DNA of 64,000 nucleotides from an uncultured Mediterranea sp. (lineage in GTDB: Bacteria > Bacteroidota > Bacteroidia > Bacteroidales > Bacteroidaceae). Both the position numbers and the translations under genes were made by a program. The notes beneath the pieces were generated by a model. That model had not been told where the DNA came from. It made no database searches and worked only from the letters and a program-made list of their open reading frames with translations. The stretch lies in NCBI GenBank assembly GCA_945831575.1, contig CAMACX010000003.1, positions 62,001 to 126,000 on the forward strand, given 5' to 3'. Below are positions 42,338-51,152 of the stretch, piece after piece. Every line of letters starts with the position of its first letter. The stretch's first letter is position 1.

Positions 42338-44110
42338 TCAGCGCTTGATCTGGAGCAACGCATTCCCCTCCTTGATGGGATTCCAGCCGTCGCTTCCGGC
42401 CAATGCACGCTCCATCTCCACGCCTTTCAGCTGCTTGAGCTGACGGCTGAAGGAGGCCCGCTGCTTGGGGTTCGCCCCCTCACCGGTGGATTGGTATTCG
42501 GCATAGGTGACGGTCTTCTCGGCTTCAGGCTTATTCCAGTTGTGCCATCCGGCGGGGTGGATGTGGCGCCCCAGCTCGCAACGCACGAAGAGGGCCTTGG
42601 CATAGGGTCGCCAGGGACGGGAGAGATAGACCTCTCCGTCGAGCCCCTCAACAGCCGTCAGCCGGCAGTCGTAGAAGAGGTAGCCGTAGCGTTGCCCCTG
42701 GTCGGTAGAGGGAGCGGTGACATACCCCTTGCCCAAACTGTGCATCTGGCAACGGTTGAAGACGGCCGTGCTCCATCCGAAGATGTAATCGACCGTCCCC
42801 TCGATGTAGCACTCCTCGAAGTAGTTGCGCACCCCCTTGCCATAGGTGTAGAGCGTGTCCTGGAAGCCCAGGAAGCGGCACTGCCTGAAGAAGGCACGGT
42901 CGGCCTCGATGAAGCAGGCAACGGCTTGACCCACAGTGCCTGCACTGTTGCGGAAGGTGATGCCTTCGGCATAGAAGTCGGGGGCATAGATGTAGCAGGT
43001 GGCCGACCCCGAGGTACTCATCTCCTCACCAAAGGCGTTCAGCTTCTTGGCATAGTCGCCGTGCGTGATGACGGCTCCCTCCTGTCCGATGAGGGAGAGA
43101 TTAATCTTGCTGGCGGGGATGACCACCTTCTCGTCGTATTCGCCGGGGCGCACGAGGATGGTGGTGCGGTGGTTCTTGCGGAAGTCTGGCACGGCATCAA
43201 TAGCCTCCTGCACCGTGAAGAAGTCCCCGCTGCCATCCTTGGCCACCACGTAGTCGTAGTGCCGCACGTAGGGAGCCAGTGCGGGCACCTCGCGGGCGAT
43301 GGCATCCACCGTGAGGGCAGCCACACGGCGGGCACCATATATATTGAGGTGTGTGTTGTCTTCGCGACCCTTGGGCATGGCGGCCACCTGGCCGGCGGGT
43401 ACCCACATGTAGAGGCGCTTCGAGTCCTCAGGACCCATGCCCTCCACCAGGTCGTGTGTCAGCTTGTTCATATCGACAAAGGGCACCCCGAGCTCACGCG
43501 CCACGTTGCGCGGCGAGTCAAGGTAAGCACCGTGGGTATCAATCAGTTTGTCACCCGTCTCGGGTGCCGCTTCAGCCGAAGCCTCGCGCTTGGCATCGGG
43601 ATTGACCCCGCGGCGGATATCGTCCTGCATCACGGCCTCTGCCACCGCCTGGGCATCAGCGCTGCCGAAGTTGCGGCGCACGATGGAGTTGAAGAGCACA
43701 GGGATGGCTCCCTTGGCGCGTGCCTCGGTGACGAAGCGGCGCAGGTTCGCGTCAAACGTCCCCCCGTTGGCCTCCGTATGGCGCTTGGGGTCGGCCTTCT
43801 CGTCGTTGTGGCCAAACTGGATAAAGAGGTAATCGCCCTCCTTGAGCAAGGAAAGCACCTTCTCCCAGCGCCCCTCGTCGATGAAGCTCTTGGAGCTGCG
43901 TCCATTGACCGCATGGTTATCCACCCGGATCTCCTCGCTGAGGAATCCCGGGAGCACCTGTCCCCAGCCACGCTCGGGGTTACCGCCGTCGAGCACCTTG
44001 TTGGCCATGGTCGAATCACCAATCATGTAGATGGTGGGTATGGATTTGTCGGCCTTGAAGGCCGTAAGCAGCAGGAAAAGCCCCGCCAGGAGGAATAGTT
44101 TCTGTCTCAT
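42338..44110 (-). CDS. Fused rhamnogalacturonan acetylesterase (CE12) and pectin methylesterase (CE8)
   Basis: A secreted bifunctional esterase, 594 residues from the longest start (44122); MRQKLFLL at 44110 opens the signal peptide. Residues about 28-280 are an SGNH-type acetylesterase: nucleophile S37 in MIGDSTMA, oxyanion G/N in the NGRSS and FGHND blocks, and D255-x-x-H258 in EDNTHLN. Residues about 290-590 are a CE8 pectinesterase beta-helix: GQAVA, catalytic D422 in FLGFQDTLY, D445 in VDYIFG, and RPWRPY. The fusion removes acetyl and methyl groups from the same pectin chain. It is transcribed after GH105 and CE8 genes on the same strand. Confidence 0.92.
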   Translation of the reverse strand: MRQKLFLLAGLFLLLTAFKADKSIPTIYMIGDSTMANKVLDGGNPERGWGQVLPGFLSEEIRVDNHAVNGRSSKSFIDEGRWEKVLSLLKEGDYLFIQFGHNDEKADPKRHTEANGGTFDANLRRFVTEARAKGAIPVLFNSIVRRNFGSADAQAVAEAVMQDDIRRGVNPDAKREASAEAAPETGDKLIDTHGAYLDSPRNVARELGVPFVDMNKLTHDLVEGMGPEDSKRLYMWVPAGQVAAMPKGREDNTHLNIYGARRVAALTVDAIAREVPALAPYVRHYDYVVAKDGSGDFFTVQEAIDAVPDFRKNHRTTILVRPGEYDEKVVIPASKINLSLIGQEGAVITHGDYAKKLNAFGEEMSTSGSATCYIYAPDFYAEGITFRNSAGTVGQAVACFIEADRAFFRQCRFLGFQDTLYTYGKGVRNYFEECYIEGTVDYIFGWSTAVFNRCQMHSLGKGYVTAPSTDQGQRYGYLFYDCRLTAVEGLDGEVYLSRPWRPYAKALFVRCELGRHIHPAGWHNWNKPEAEKTVTYAEYQSTGEGANPKQRASFSRQLKQLKGVEMERALAGSDGWNPIKEGNALLQIKR

Positions 44111-44210
44111 GATGATTTTCATAATACGGTATTCTCTTATTAATGGAGTTCTTCCAGATGGATTTCTTATTTATAGAGTTCTTATTATGGGGGTCTTGTA
44201 TATGGAGTTC

Positions 44211-45242
44211 TTACAGAGGTAAATCTCCCGGGAGCCATTGGTCGCTGCGGCTGAAGAACCAATCCCGGTTCAGGCACCTGTTCACCTCCTCCCCGGTCAA
44301 TCGGTGCGCCCACGCCACCCGTTGCCCTGCGGAAGTTTCCGCGGCGGCGGAACTCCCAGCAGCTGCGGAAGCTCCAGGACCTGTAGAGCCATATTCGCCG
44401 TAGCGCGCGGTACGTTCGTTGGCCGGGTCACGCCAGTTGTGCCACCCTTCGGGGCGGATATGGCTCCCCATCTCGCACTCAATGAAATAGGTGAAGGCAT
44501 AGGGCCGCCAGGGGCGACCGAGATAGACCTTATCCACCCCCTCAGCCGCCGTGAGGCGACAGCGGTGGAAGAGATAGCCGGCATGTACCTGCTGCGGCGT
44601 GGAGGCCGCCGTGATGTAGCTGTTGGCCTTGCTGTGAATCTGACAACCCTCAAACCACGCCGTGGCAGGGCCGAAGATGAAGTCGGTCGTACCCTCGATG
44701 TAGCAATCCTCGAAGTAGAGCCGCGTCGAGGCCGCCCCGGTATAGACGGTGTCCTGATTGCCCAGGAAGCGGCAGTGGACGAACTGCAAGCGGTCGCCTT
44801 CGGTATGGAGCGCCACGGCTTGCCCGAGCGGCTCGGCATCGTTGCAGATGGTGAGGTTGCGGAAGGTCAATCCGCAGCCCTCCACCTTGAGGGTATAGGT
44901 ACGGAAGGTACCCATGGCGCGGATGTTGGCATGGTCGGCATAGGTGATGATGGTCTCATCGGCCGATTCTCCGATGAAATCGACGTTTTCTATCCACGAG
45001 GGCACCACCCATTTCTCGCGATACACCCCCTTGCGGATATGCACCGTGACACGGTAATCCATGAAGGCGCGGATGCCCTCCATCGCCTCGTTGAGCGAGG
45101 TGTAGTCACCCGAGCCATCAGCAGCCACGACCAGCTCACGCTTGTACTCCCTGGCTGCATAAGCATCAGCAGCGACAAGCCAAAGCCCAAACAACAGCCA
45201 GCTGCAAAGCCTACAGGCACTTTGTATGCACGACCTCATCAT
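44211..45242 (-). CDS. Pectin methylesterase (CE8)
   Basis: A 343-residue secreted pectinesterase (signal peptide ending ADAYA). The beta-helix carries GQAVAL, the catalytic aspartates in FLGNQDTVY and TTDFIFG, and GRPWRPYA with the conserved arginine. The segment STGPGASAAAGSSAAAETSA near residue 295 is a low-complexity insertion not typical of the family. It coincides with GCGGAA-type DNA repeats, so it probably arose by local duplication. The gene sits between GH105 and the CE12-CE8 gene on the same strand. De-esterified pectin is the substrate of lyases that feed GH105. Confidence 0.92.
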   Translation of the reverse strand: MMRSCIQSACRLCSWLLFGLWLVAADAYAAREYKRELVVAADGSGDYTSLNEAMEGIRAFMDYRVTVHIRKGVYREKWVVPSWIENVDFIGESADETIITYADHANIRAMGTFRTYTLKVEGCGLTFRNLTICNDAEPLGQAVALHTEGDRLQFVHCRFLGNQDTVYTGAASTRLYFEDCYIEGTTDFIFGPATAWFEGCQIHSKANSYITAASTPQQVHAGYLFHRCRLTAAEGVDKVYLGRPWRPYAFTYFIECEMGSHIRPEGWHNWRDPANERTARYGEYGSTGPGASAAAGSSAAAETSAGQRVAWAHRLTGEEVNRCLNRDWFFSRSDQWLPGDLPL

Positions 45243-45278
45243 ACGCTTCTCCTCTCCGACAAACGGTTTACGAAGTGC

Positions 45279-46502
45279 TTACCTCCCACACACGATGCCT
45301 TTCACCTCCTGGAGTCGTTCCCACTCCAGGGAAGCCATGATGAAGGGTCCCACGGCCTTGGCATCGTTGGGGCGGATGGCTTCGTTGATGTAGTAGTCGT
45401 AGTCGCCCGAGCGATACACCTTACCGCCCAATCCGGCCACGGCGCACGCCTGATTGATGCTCACCAAGCCCTGCTCATCCACGGTGATAAACTCCTTGAT
45501 CACCCCCTGGTAACCCTTGATGGCCACATCCAGGTAGGAGGGGTCGAGATAACCCATGCGCACCCCCTTGAAGAGCGCATAGACGAACATCACCGAGCAG
45601 GAAGACTCCAGGTAGTTGCCCGGGGCACCGCTCTTGTCGAGCACCTGGTACCAAAGGCCACTCTCCGGCTGCTGCAGACGCTTGATCATCTGCGCCAGTT
45701 GGTTGAATACCACAAGCATCGAGTCGCGCCCTGCCTCATGACGGGGGATAAAGTCGAGCGCATCCACGAAGGCCATAGCATACCATCCCATGGCACGCCC
45801 CCAGCTGTGGAGGCTGCGCCCCGTCTTGGCATCACTCCAACGCTCCTTGCGGCTCACATCGCACGCATGCTTGAAGAGGTCGGTGGCAGGGTCATAGGTG
45901 TGACGTGCGGCCATCAGAAACTGATTGATGACGTCGGCATAATCGCCTACGCGGCTGTTGCGGTAGGCATATTCGGCATAGAAGGGGGTACCCATGTAGA
46001 TGCCATCGAGCCAGATCTGGTGCGGATAGATCTTCTTGTGCCAGAAGCCGCCATCCTCGTTGCGCGGATGGTCGTCGAGCTGGCTGCGCATCAGGTCGAG
46101 TGCCTTGCGGAACTTCTCCTCCTTCGTGCGGTCGTAGATGCGGAAGATGAACTTGCCCGAATTGATGCGGTCAAGGCTGAAGTCCTCGCGCTTATACTTT
46201 ACAATGGTACCATCGGCGCGGATCATCGTATCGGCGTAAGCGAGCGCATAGTCGTAGATGCGCTCATCGCCATAGCGGTCATAGACATCGAGCATGGCTT
46301 GCAGCTCCAAGCCGTGGCAATAATCCCACTTGAGCGCCGGCTGGAAGTCGAGCTGCCACGACTCCGGGCAACGGATCATCTCCGACTGCACCATCCTGAC
46401 CGACCAAGGGAGGTTGGATTCCACCCGCTGCGCCATCAGATGAAGCGATAAGACACACAAGGACACACATACAAATAATTTACAAATATCAATTCTCTTC
46501 AT
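45279..46502 (-). CDS. GH105 unsaturated uronyl hydrolase, secreted
   Basis: An (alpha/alpha)6-barrel hydrolase that removes 4,5-unsaturated galacturonic acid from pectin-lyase products. GGFWHKKIYPHQIWLDGIYM contains the catalytic aspartate, and HSWGRAMGWYAMAFVDALDF is another family block. MKRIDICKLF at 46502 starts a signal peptide (ending SLHLMA), so the enzyme is periplasmic. The 24 codons upstream of it are unlikely to be used because they overlap the -7 box at 46548-46555. First gene of the GH105 - CE8 - CE12/CE8 group, divergent from the EIIC/kduI/MFS group. Confidence 0.93.
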   Translation of the reverse strand: MKRIDICKLFVCVSLCVLSLHLMAQRVESNLPWSVRMVQSEMIRCPESWQLDFQPALKWDYCHGLELQAMLDVYDRYGDERIYDYALAYADTMIRADGTIVKYKREDFSLDRINSGKFIFRIYDRTKEEKFRKALDLMRSQLDDHPRNEDGGFWHKKIYPHQIWLDGIYMGTPFYAEYAYRNSRVGDYADVINQFLMAARHTYDPATDLFKHACDVSRKERWSDAKTGRSLHSWGRAMGWYAMAFVDALDFIPRHEAGRDSMLVVFNQLAQMIKRLQQPESGLWYQVLDKSGAPGNYLESSCSVMFVYALFKGVRMGYLDPSYLDVAIKGYQGVIKEFITVDEQGLVSINQACAVAGLGGKVYRSGDYDYYINEAIRPNDAKAVGPFIMASLEWERLQEVKGIVCGR

Positions 46503-46547
46503 GAATTTTGTTTTGTTGGCATTAGACATAAATTCCATTTCACGCAA

Positions 46548-46555
46548 CAAAGGTA
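46548..46555 (-). promoter_or_regulatory. -7 box of the pectin esterase/GH105 group
   Basis: The minus strand reads TACCTTTG, 46 bp before the ATG at 46502. Confidence 0.6.
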
Positions 46556-46700
46556 GCGGTTTCCGCACAAACAAATGTGCACTTTTCGTCTTAGAGGGTA
46601 GAAATATTGTTTATCGTGTGCGCAAACGAGGCAAAAACAACAGGTTTATCCACAATTTGTATCAAAATCGTCCAAATGGACAAGATTTCTGCCCTAAATA

Positions 46701-46731
46701 TTTGGCAGTAAAAGAAAAGCGCTTACCTTTG
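46701..46731 (+). promoter_or_regulatory. Promoter of the EIIC gene
   Basis: TTTG (46701-46704), a 19-bp spacer and TACCTTTG (46724-46731) match the consensus perfectly. The start codon is at 46795. The rest of the 292-bp divergent gap holds no gene. Confidence 0.8.
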
Positions 46732-46794
46732 GGGCGTGGAAAATCAAAGCCATGAAGAATTAATAACAATATCATATAAAAGTAAACGAAAAGA

Positions 46795-48216
46795 ATGGAA
46801 GAAGTATTCAGCTACCTCATCAAGATGGGCGCACCGGTGATGATGCCCATTATCTTTACAATCCTGGGCCTCTGCATCGGCATCAAGTTCGCAAAGGCAT
46901 TCAAGAACGGCCTGCTCGTGGGCGTGGGTTTCGTAGGCCTGAGCGTCATTACGGGATTGCTCACCGAAACCCTGGAACCTGTGCTCAAACAGATTGCCGA
47001 GATCTACGGCCTCCAACTGAATACCTTTGATATGGGATGGCCCGCTGCGGCTGCCGTGGCTTACGGCACCTCGGTGGGTTCATTTATCATCCCCGTCTGC
47101 CTGGGCGTCAACATCGTGATGCTGCTGCTCCGCACCACGCGCACGGTCAACATCGACCTGTGGAACTACTGGCACTTTGCCTTCATCGGCGGTATCATCT
47201 ATTTCGCCTCAGGGCAGAGCCTGCTGTGGGGATTCTTTGGTGCCATCATCTGCTACATCGTAACGTTGATTGTAGCCGACTGGACAGCACCCAAGTTCCA
47301 GAAGTTCTACCCGGGCATGGAGGGCATCTCCATCCCGCAGCCTTTCTGCCAGAGCTTTATCCCCTTTGCCCTGCTGGTGGATAAGGTGCTCGACCTGATA
47401 CCGGGCATCAACAAGGTCAACATCGACTCTGAAGGGTTGAAGAAGAAGTTTGGCCTCTTCGGCGAACCGCTTTGCCTGGGTGTGCTGATTGGATTTATCC
47501 TCGGTGCCCTCGCCTACGGTGGCGTATTGACCGAGCAGCTCGGCCGCTGGGGAGAGCTGGAGGGTCGCCAGGCCTTCTTTGCCGCCCTGGCCAAGATACT
47601 GGGTGCAGGCATCAAGCTGGGTGCCGTGATGGAGTTGATACCGCGCATCACCAGCCTCTTCATCGAAGGTCTGAAGCCCACCTCCGACGCTACCCGCGAA
47701 CTGATTGCCAAGAAGTTTAAGAACGCCGAAGGGCTGAGCATCGGTATGAGCCCTGCCCTCGTGATCGGCCACCCCACCACGCTGGTGGTTTCGGTACTGC
47801 TCATCCCCGTCATCCTGATTATCGCCGTCATCCTGCCGGGTAACACCTTCCTGCCCATTGCCTCATTGGCCGGCATGTTCTACCTCTTCCCCCTGGTACT
47901 GCCCATCTGCAAAGGCAACGTGGTGAAGGCCTTCATCACCGGCCTTATCGCCCTCATCATAGGTCTCTACTTCGTCACCAACCTGGCACCCTTCTTCACC
48001 GAAGCTGCCCACGACGTCTATGCAGCCACGGGCGACAAGGCGGTGCGCATCCCCGAAGGCAACGATGCCGGTGCCCTCGACTTCGCTTCGGGCATCTACT
48101 GCTGGATTACCTTCCACTTGACGCATACCATCAAGCTGGTAGGTCCCGCCCTCCTGGTACTCATTGCCGCCGCCATGATGTGGATCAACCGCCGGCAAAT
48201 CGTCAAAAAGGCCTAA
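46795..48216 (+). CDS. Galactitol-type PTS EIIC permease, orphan
   Basis: A 473-residue membrane protein with about ten or more hydrophobic segments. It resembles the galactitol (GatC/SgcC) EIIC family: YLIKMGAPVMMPIIFTILGL at the start, GIKFAKAFKNGLLVGVGFVG, and PALVIGHPTTLVVSVLL. No EIIA, EIIB, HPr or EI gene is in the window, and Bacteroidetes usually lack a complete PTS. It is followed by kduI and a hexuronate-type MFS gene and is divergent from GH105, so uptake of a pectin-derived acid sugar, without phosphorylation, is a plausible role. Annotation as a sugar permease is firm; substrate is inferred. Confidence 0.8.
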   Translation: MEEVFSYLIKMGAPVMMPIIFTILGLCIGIKFAKAFKNGLLVGVGFVGLSVITGLLTETLEPVLKQIAEIYGLQLNTFDMGWPAAAAVAYGTSVGSFIIPVCLGVNIVMLLLRTTRTVNIDLWNYWHFAFIGGIIYFASGQSLLWGFFGAIICYIVTLIVADWTAPKFQKFYPGMEGISIPQPFCQSFIPFALLVDKVLDLIPGINKVNIDSEGLKKKFGLFGEPLCLGVLIGFILGALAYGGVLTEQLGRWGELEGRQAFFAALAKILGAGIKLGAVMELIPRITSLFIEGLKPTSDATRELIAKKFKNAEGLSIGMSPALVIGHPTTLVVSVLLIPVILIIAVILPGNTFLPIASLAGMFYLFPLVLPICKGNVVKAFITGLIALIIGLYFVTNLAPFFTEAAHDVYAATGDKAVRIPEGNDAGALDFASGIYCWITFHLTHTIKLVGPALLVLIAAAMMWINRRQIVKKA

Positions 48217-48255
48217 TCAAACGATGATGAACGGATAATATAAAGAACGCGCAAG

Positions 48256-48420
48256 AGTATATTATCGTGGTTGCAACAGTATATTATCGTGGTTGCAACA
48301 GTATAATATGATACAATAAGGTATAAAAGGCATAATAACTTGTAGCTTGTAGCTAGTAGCTCGTAGCTTGTAGCTAGTAGCTCGTAGCTTGTAACTAAAA
48401 AAACTCGTAACTAAAAAAAC
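48256..48420. repeat. Two tandem repeat blocks upstream of kduI
   Basis: A 22-bp unit AGTATATTATCGTGGTTGCA+AC occurs at 48256-48277 and 48278-48299, with a partial third copy. Then 48341-48400 consists of TTGTAGC/TAGTAGC/TCGTAGC heptads (21-bp higher period), and ACTCGTAACTAAAAAAA occurs at the end, reaching the kduI start codon at 48423. The repeats fill the whole 206-bp gap after the EIIC gene. Confidence 0.75.
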
Positions 48421-48422
48421 AT

Positions 48423-49373
48423 ATGAAGAAACTATTAATGGCCTGTCTGCTGGGCTTTGCAGCAGCAAGTGCATCCGCACAAATCACCTCTTATAAGGTA
48501 CAAACCGCTTGCCATCCCCTGGATGTGAAGCACTATGACACCGAGCGTCTGCGTGGTGCCTTCATGATGGAGAAGGTCATGGCACCGGATGAGATCAACC
48601 TCACCTACACCCTCTACGACCGCCTCATCTATGGTGGTGTGATGCCCGTCAACAAGACGCTGAAGCTGGAGACCTTCCGCGAACTGGGACCTGAGATTAC
48701 CTACTTCCTGGAGCGTCGCGAGCTGGGTGTCATCAACGTAGGTGGCGATGGTGTAGTAACCGTGGATGGCAAGGAGTATGCCATGAAGTTTAAGGAAGGC
48801 CTCTACGTGGGTTGCGGCAACAAGGAAGTGAGCTTCCGTAGTGTGGATCCCACCAAGCCAGCCAAGTTCTACATCAACTCCACCCCGGCTTACAAGCCCT
48901 ACGTGACCCAGCTCATCACCACCGACCCGAAGGCTGACCCCAAGAAGTATGCCATCGCTCAGAGCGACCGCTACGGCAAGATGGAAGACAGCAACGACCG
49001 TGTGGTCAACCAGCTCATCGTGGCTCCCGTATTGAGCAAGGTGAAGGGCGGCGGCACCAACCAGCTGCAGATGGGCCTCACCGAGCTGAAGCCCGGCTCC
49101 GTATGGAACACCATGCCTGCTCACACCCACACCCGCCGCATGGAGGCTTACTTCTACTTCAACGTCCCCGAAGGTAACGCCATCTGCCACCTGATGGGCG
49201 AACCTCAGGAAGAGCGCCTCGTATGGCTGCACAACGAGCAAGCCATCACCTCGCCCGAATGGAGCATCCACGCAGCAGCCGGCACCAGCAACTACATGTT
49301 CATCTGGGGCATGGGCGGCGAAAACCTCAAGTACTCCGACAAGGACGAAATCAAATACACCGACATGCGCTAA
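48423..49373 (+). CDS. kduI: 5-dehydro-4-deoxyglucuronate isomerase with signal peptide
   Basis: KduI converts 5-keto-4-deoxyuronate, formed from unsaturated uronic acid, to 2,5-diketo-3-deoxygluconate. The zinc ligands are at H234, H236, E241 ([13 protein letters not shown]) and H283 (WSIHAAAG). Each is exactly 38 positions beyond the E. coli KduI residues (196, 198, 203, 245), so the core is intact and the extra length is N-terminal. The start [20 protein letters not shown] is a convincing signal peptide with an ASA cleavage site. KduI is normally cytosolic, so export to the periplasm would be unusual and would fit the periplasmic GH105. Preceded by EIIC, followed by an MFS transporter. Confidence 0.93.
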   Translation: MKKLLMACLLGFAAASASAQITSYKVQTACHPLDVKHYDTERLRGAFMMEKVMAPDEINLTYTLYDRLIYGGVMPVNKTLKLETFRELGPEITYFLERRELGVINVGGDGVVTVDGKEYAMKFKEGLYVGCGNKEVSFRSVDPTKPAKFYINSTPAYKPYVTQLITTDPKADPKKYAIAQSDRYGKMEDSNDRVVNQLIVAPVLSKVKGGGTNQLQMGLTELKPGSVWNTMPAHTHTRRMEAYFYFNVPEGNAICHLMGEPQEERLVWLHNEQAITSPEWSIHAAAGTSNYMFIWGMGGENLKYSDKDEIKYTDMR

Positions 49374-49427
49374 CCAAGCAATGCATCAACACCGAAATGC
49401 GTTAACCTAGCATAGAAAACCATCGAG

Positions 49428-49460
49428 AGAGGCATGAATCTGAGGGTTCATGCCTCTTTT
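49428..49460 (+). terminator. Rho-independent terminator after kduI
   Basis: AGAGGCATGAA (49428-49438) pairs with its exact complement (49447-49457), followed by TTT. Confidence 0.88.
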
Positions 49461-49504
49461 GTCAGAAAATGCAACCATCTTATCATTTTTTCCACCTCAG
49501 TCAT

Positions 49505-49528
49505 GGTGCAAACCACTACTTTTGCACC
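49505..49528 (+). promoter_or_regulatory. Promoter/operator of the MFS gene
   Basis: TACTTTTG (49517-49524) is a -7 box lying inside an inverted repeat GGTGCAAA (49505-49512) / TTTGCACC (49521-49528). A protein bound there would block the promoter. A T-rich -33 region lies at about 49487-49491. Confidence 0.55.
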
Positions 49529-49563
49529 CAGAATTCAAATAATCACATCAGTAAATCCGTATC

Positions 49564-51039
49564 ATGAGTAACTATCAGAACACGAGCGACAAGAAGATGA
49601 CCAACTTCCGTTGGCTGATTTGCGCTATGCTTTTCTTTGCTACGACGGTCAACTACCTCGACCGTCAGGTATTATCACTGACTTGGAAAGACTTTATAGC
49701 CCCCGAGTTCCACTGGACAGATGCCCACTATGGTGACATCACGGCCATTTTCTCCCTGGTGTATGCCGTGGGTAACCTCTTTGCCGGCCGCTTCATCGAC
49801 TGGATGGGCACCAAGAAGGGCTATCTATGGGCCATCGGCGTATGGTCGCTGGGTGCCTGCCTCCATGCCGTGTGTGGCTACGCCACCGAGCATGTCGTAG
49901 GTATCCACAGCGCGGCTGAGATGGTCGCTGCCACCGGTGCCGTGGCCTCCACCATCGCCATCACCAGCGTCTATTTCTTCATCGCCGCCCGTGTGGTATT
50001 GGGCCTTGGCGAGGCAGGCAACTTCCCCGCAGCCGTCAAGGTAACCGCTGAATACTTCCCCAAGCGCGACCGCGCCTTCTCCACCTCCATCTTCAATGCC
50101 GGAGCCACGGTAGGTGCCCTCGTAGCACCGGTTACCATCCCCTCCTTGGCCAGGTACTTCAAGGACCTGGGCGTAGGCAACGGCTGGGAGATGGCCTTCA
50201 TCGTGATTGGTGGATTGGGCTTCATCTGGATGGGCTTGTGGCTCTTCATGTACAAGCGTCCGAGCGAGAACCCGCACGTGAATGCCGCTGAGCTGGCTTA
50301 CATCGAGCAGGATAAGCACGAAGAGGAGGTGGCTGCCGCTGCCCCCGCCGATGAGCAAGAGGAGAAGAAGCTCTCCTTCCTGCAATGCCTGCAATACCGT
50401 CAAGCCTGGGCCTTTGCCATCGGTAAGTTCATGACCGACGGCGTGTGGTGGTTCTTCCTCTTCTGGACACCGGCTTACATCTCCGACGTCTATGGCTTCA
50501 AGTCGGATAGCGGCACGGCTCAGTTGCTTATCTTCGTGCTCTACGCCATCACGATGCTCTCCATCTACGGCGGTAAGCTGCCCACCATCATCATCAACAA
50601 GACCGGCATGAACCCCTACGCCGCCCGTATGCGCGCCATGTTCATCTTCGCCCTCTTCCCGCTGCTGGCACTCTTCGCACAGCCGCTAGGTGCTTACTCC
50701 TACTGGTATCCCATCATCATCATCGGTCTTGCCGGAGCTGCTCACCAGTCGTGGTCGGCCAATATCTACTCCGTAGTAGGCGATATGTTCCCCAAGAGTG
50801 CCGTGGCCACCATCATCGGCTTTGGCGGTATGGCTGGAGGTATCGGTTCGTTCCTCATCAACAAGGGTTCAGGTATGCTCTTCACCTACGCCGATGAGAG
50901 TCAGATGGCCTTCATGGGCTTCCAGGGTAAGCCGGCCGGCTACTTCATCATCTTCTGCATCTGCGCCGTGGCTTACCTCATCGGCTGGATCATCATGAAG
51001 ACCTTGGTGCCCAAGTACAAACCCATCATCGTAAAGTAA
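49564..51039 (+). CDS. MFS transporter of the hexuronate (ExuT-like, ACS) family
   Basis: A 491-residue, 12-segment major facilitator. FATTVNYLDRQVLSLTWKDF and the RFIDWMGTKKGYLWAIGVWS loop, with GLGEAGNFPAAVKVTAEYFP, are typical of the anion:cation symporter group that imports galacturonate/glucuronate. The position after kduI in the pectin module supports uptake of uronic or keto-deoxyuronic acids. It has its own promoter and a preceding terminator, so it may be regulated apart from kduI. A hydrophilic loop (DKHEEEVAAAAPADEQEEKK) separates the halves. Confidence 0.9.
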   Translation: MSNYQNTSDKKMTNFRWLICAMLFFATTVNYLDRQVLSLTWKDFIAPEFHWTDAHYGDITAIFSLVYAVGNLFAGRFIDWMGTKKGYLWAIGVWSLGACLHAVCGYATEHVVGIHSAAEMVAATGAVASTIAITSVYFFIAARVVLGLGEAGNFPAAVKVTAEYFPKRDRAFSTSIFNAGATVGALVAPVTIPSLARYFKDLGVGNGWEMAFIVIGGLGFIWMGLWLFMYKRPSENPHVNAAELAYIEQDKHEEEVAAAAPADEQEEKKLSFLQCLQYRQAWAFAIGKFMTDGVWWFFLFWTPAYISDVYGFKSDSGTAQLLIFVLYAITMLSIYGGKLPTIIINKTGMNPYAARMRAMFIFALFPLLALFAQPLGAYSYWYPIIIIGLAGAAHQSWSANIYSVVGDMFPKSAVATIIGFGGMAGGIGSFLINKGSGMLFTYADESQMAFMGFQGKPAGYFIIFCICAVAYLIGWIIMKTLVPKYKPIIVK

Positions 51040-51082
51040 GCAAATCACTTTCTTACATACATTATTCATCACAAATAAAGCG

Positions 51083-51126
51083 AAGGAGGTAAGCACGCCC
51101 ACCTGTGTGGCGCTGCTTACCTCCTT
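51083..51126. terminator. Bidirectional hairpin between MFS and ccsA genes
   Basis: AAGGAGGTAAGCA (51083-51095) is perfectly complementary to 51114-51126, with an inner 18-nt loop that can pair further. It lies midway between two convergent genes. Confidence 0.8.
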
Positions 51127-51152
51127 AACTCTATCTGATACCTCCCCCTGTA

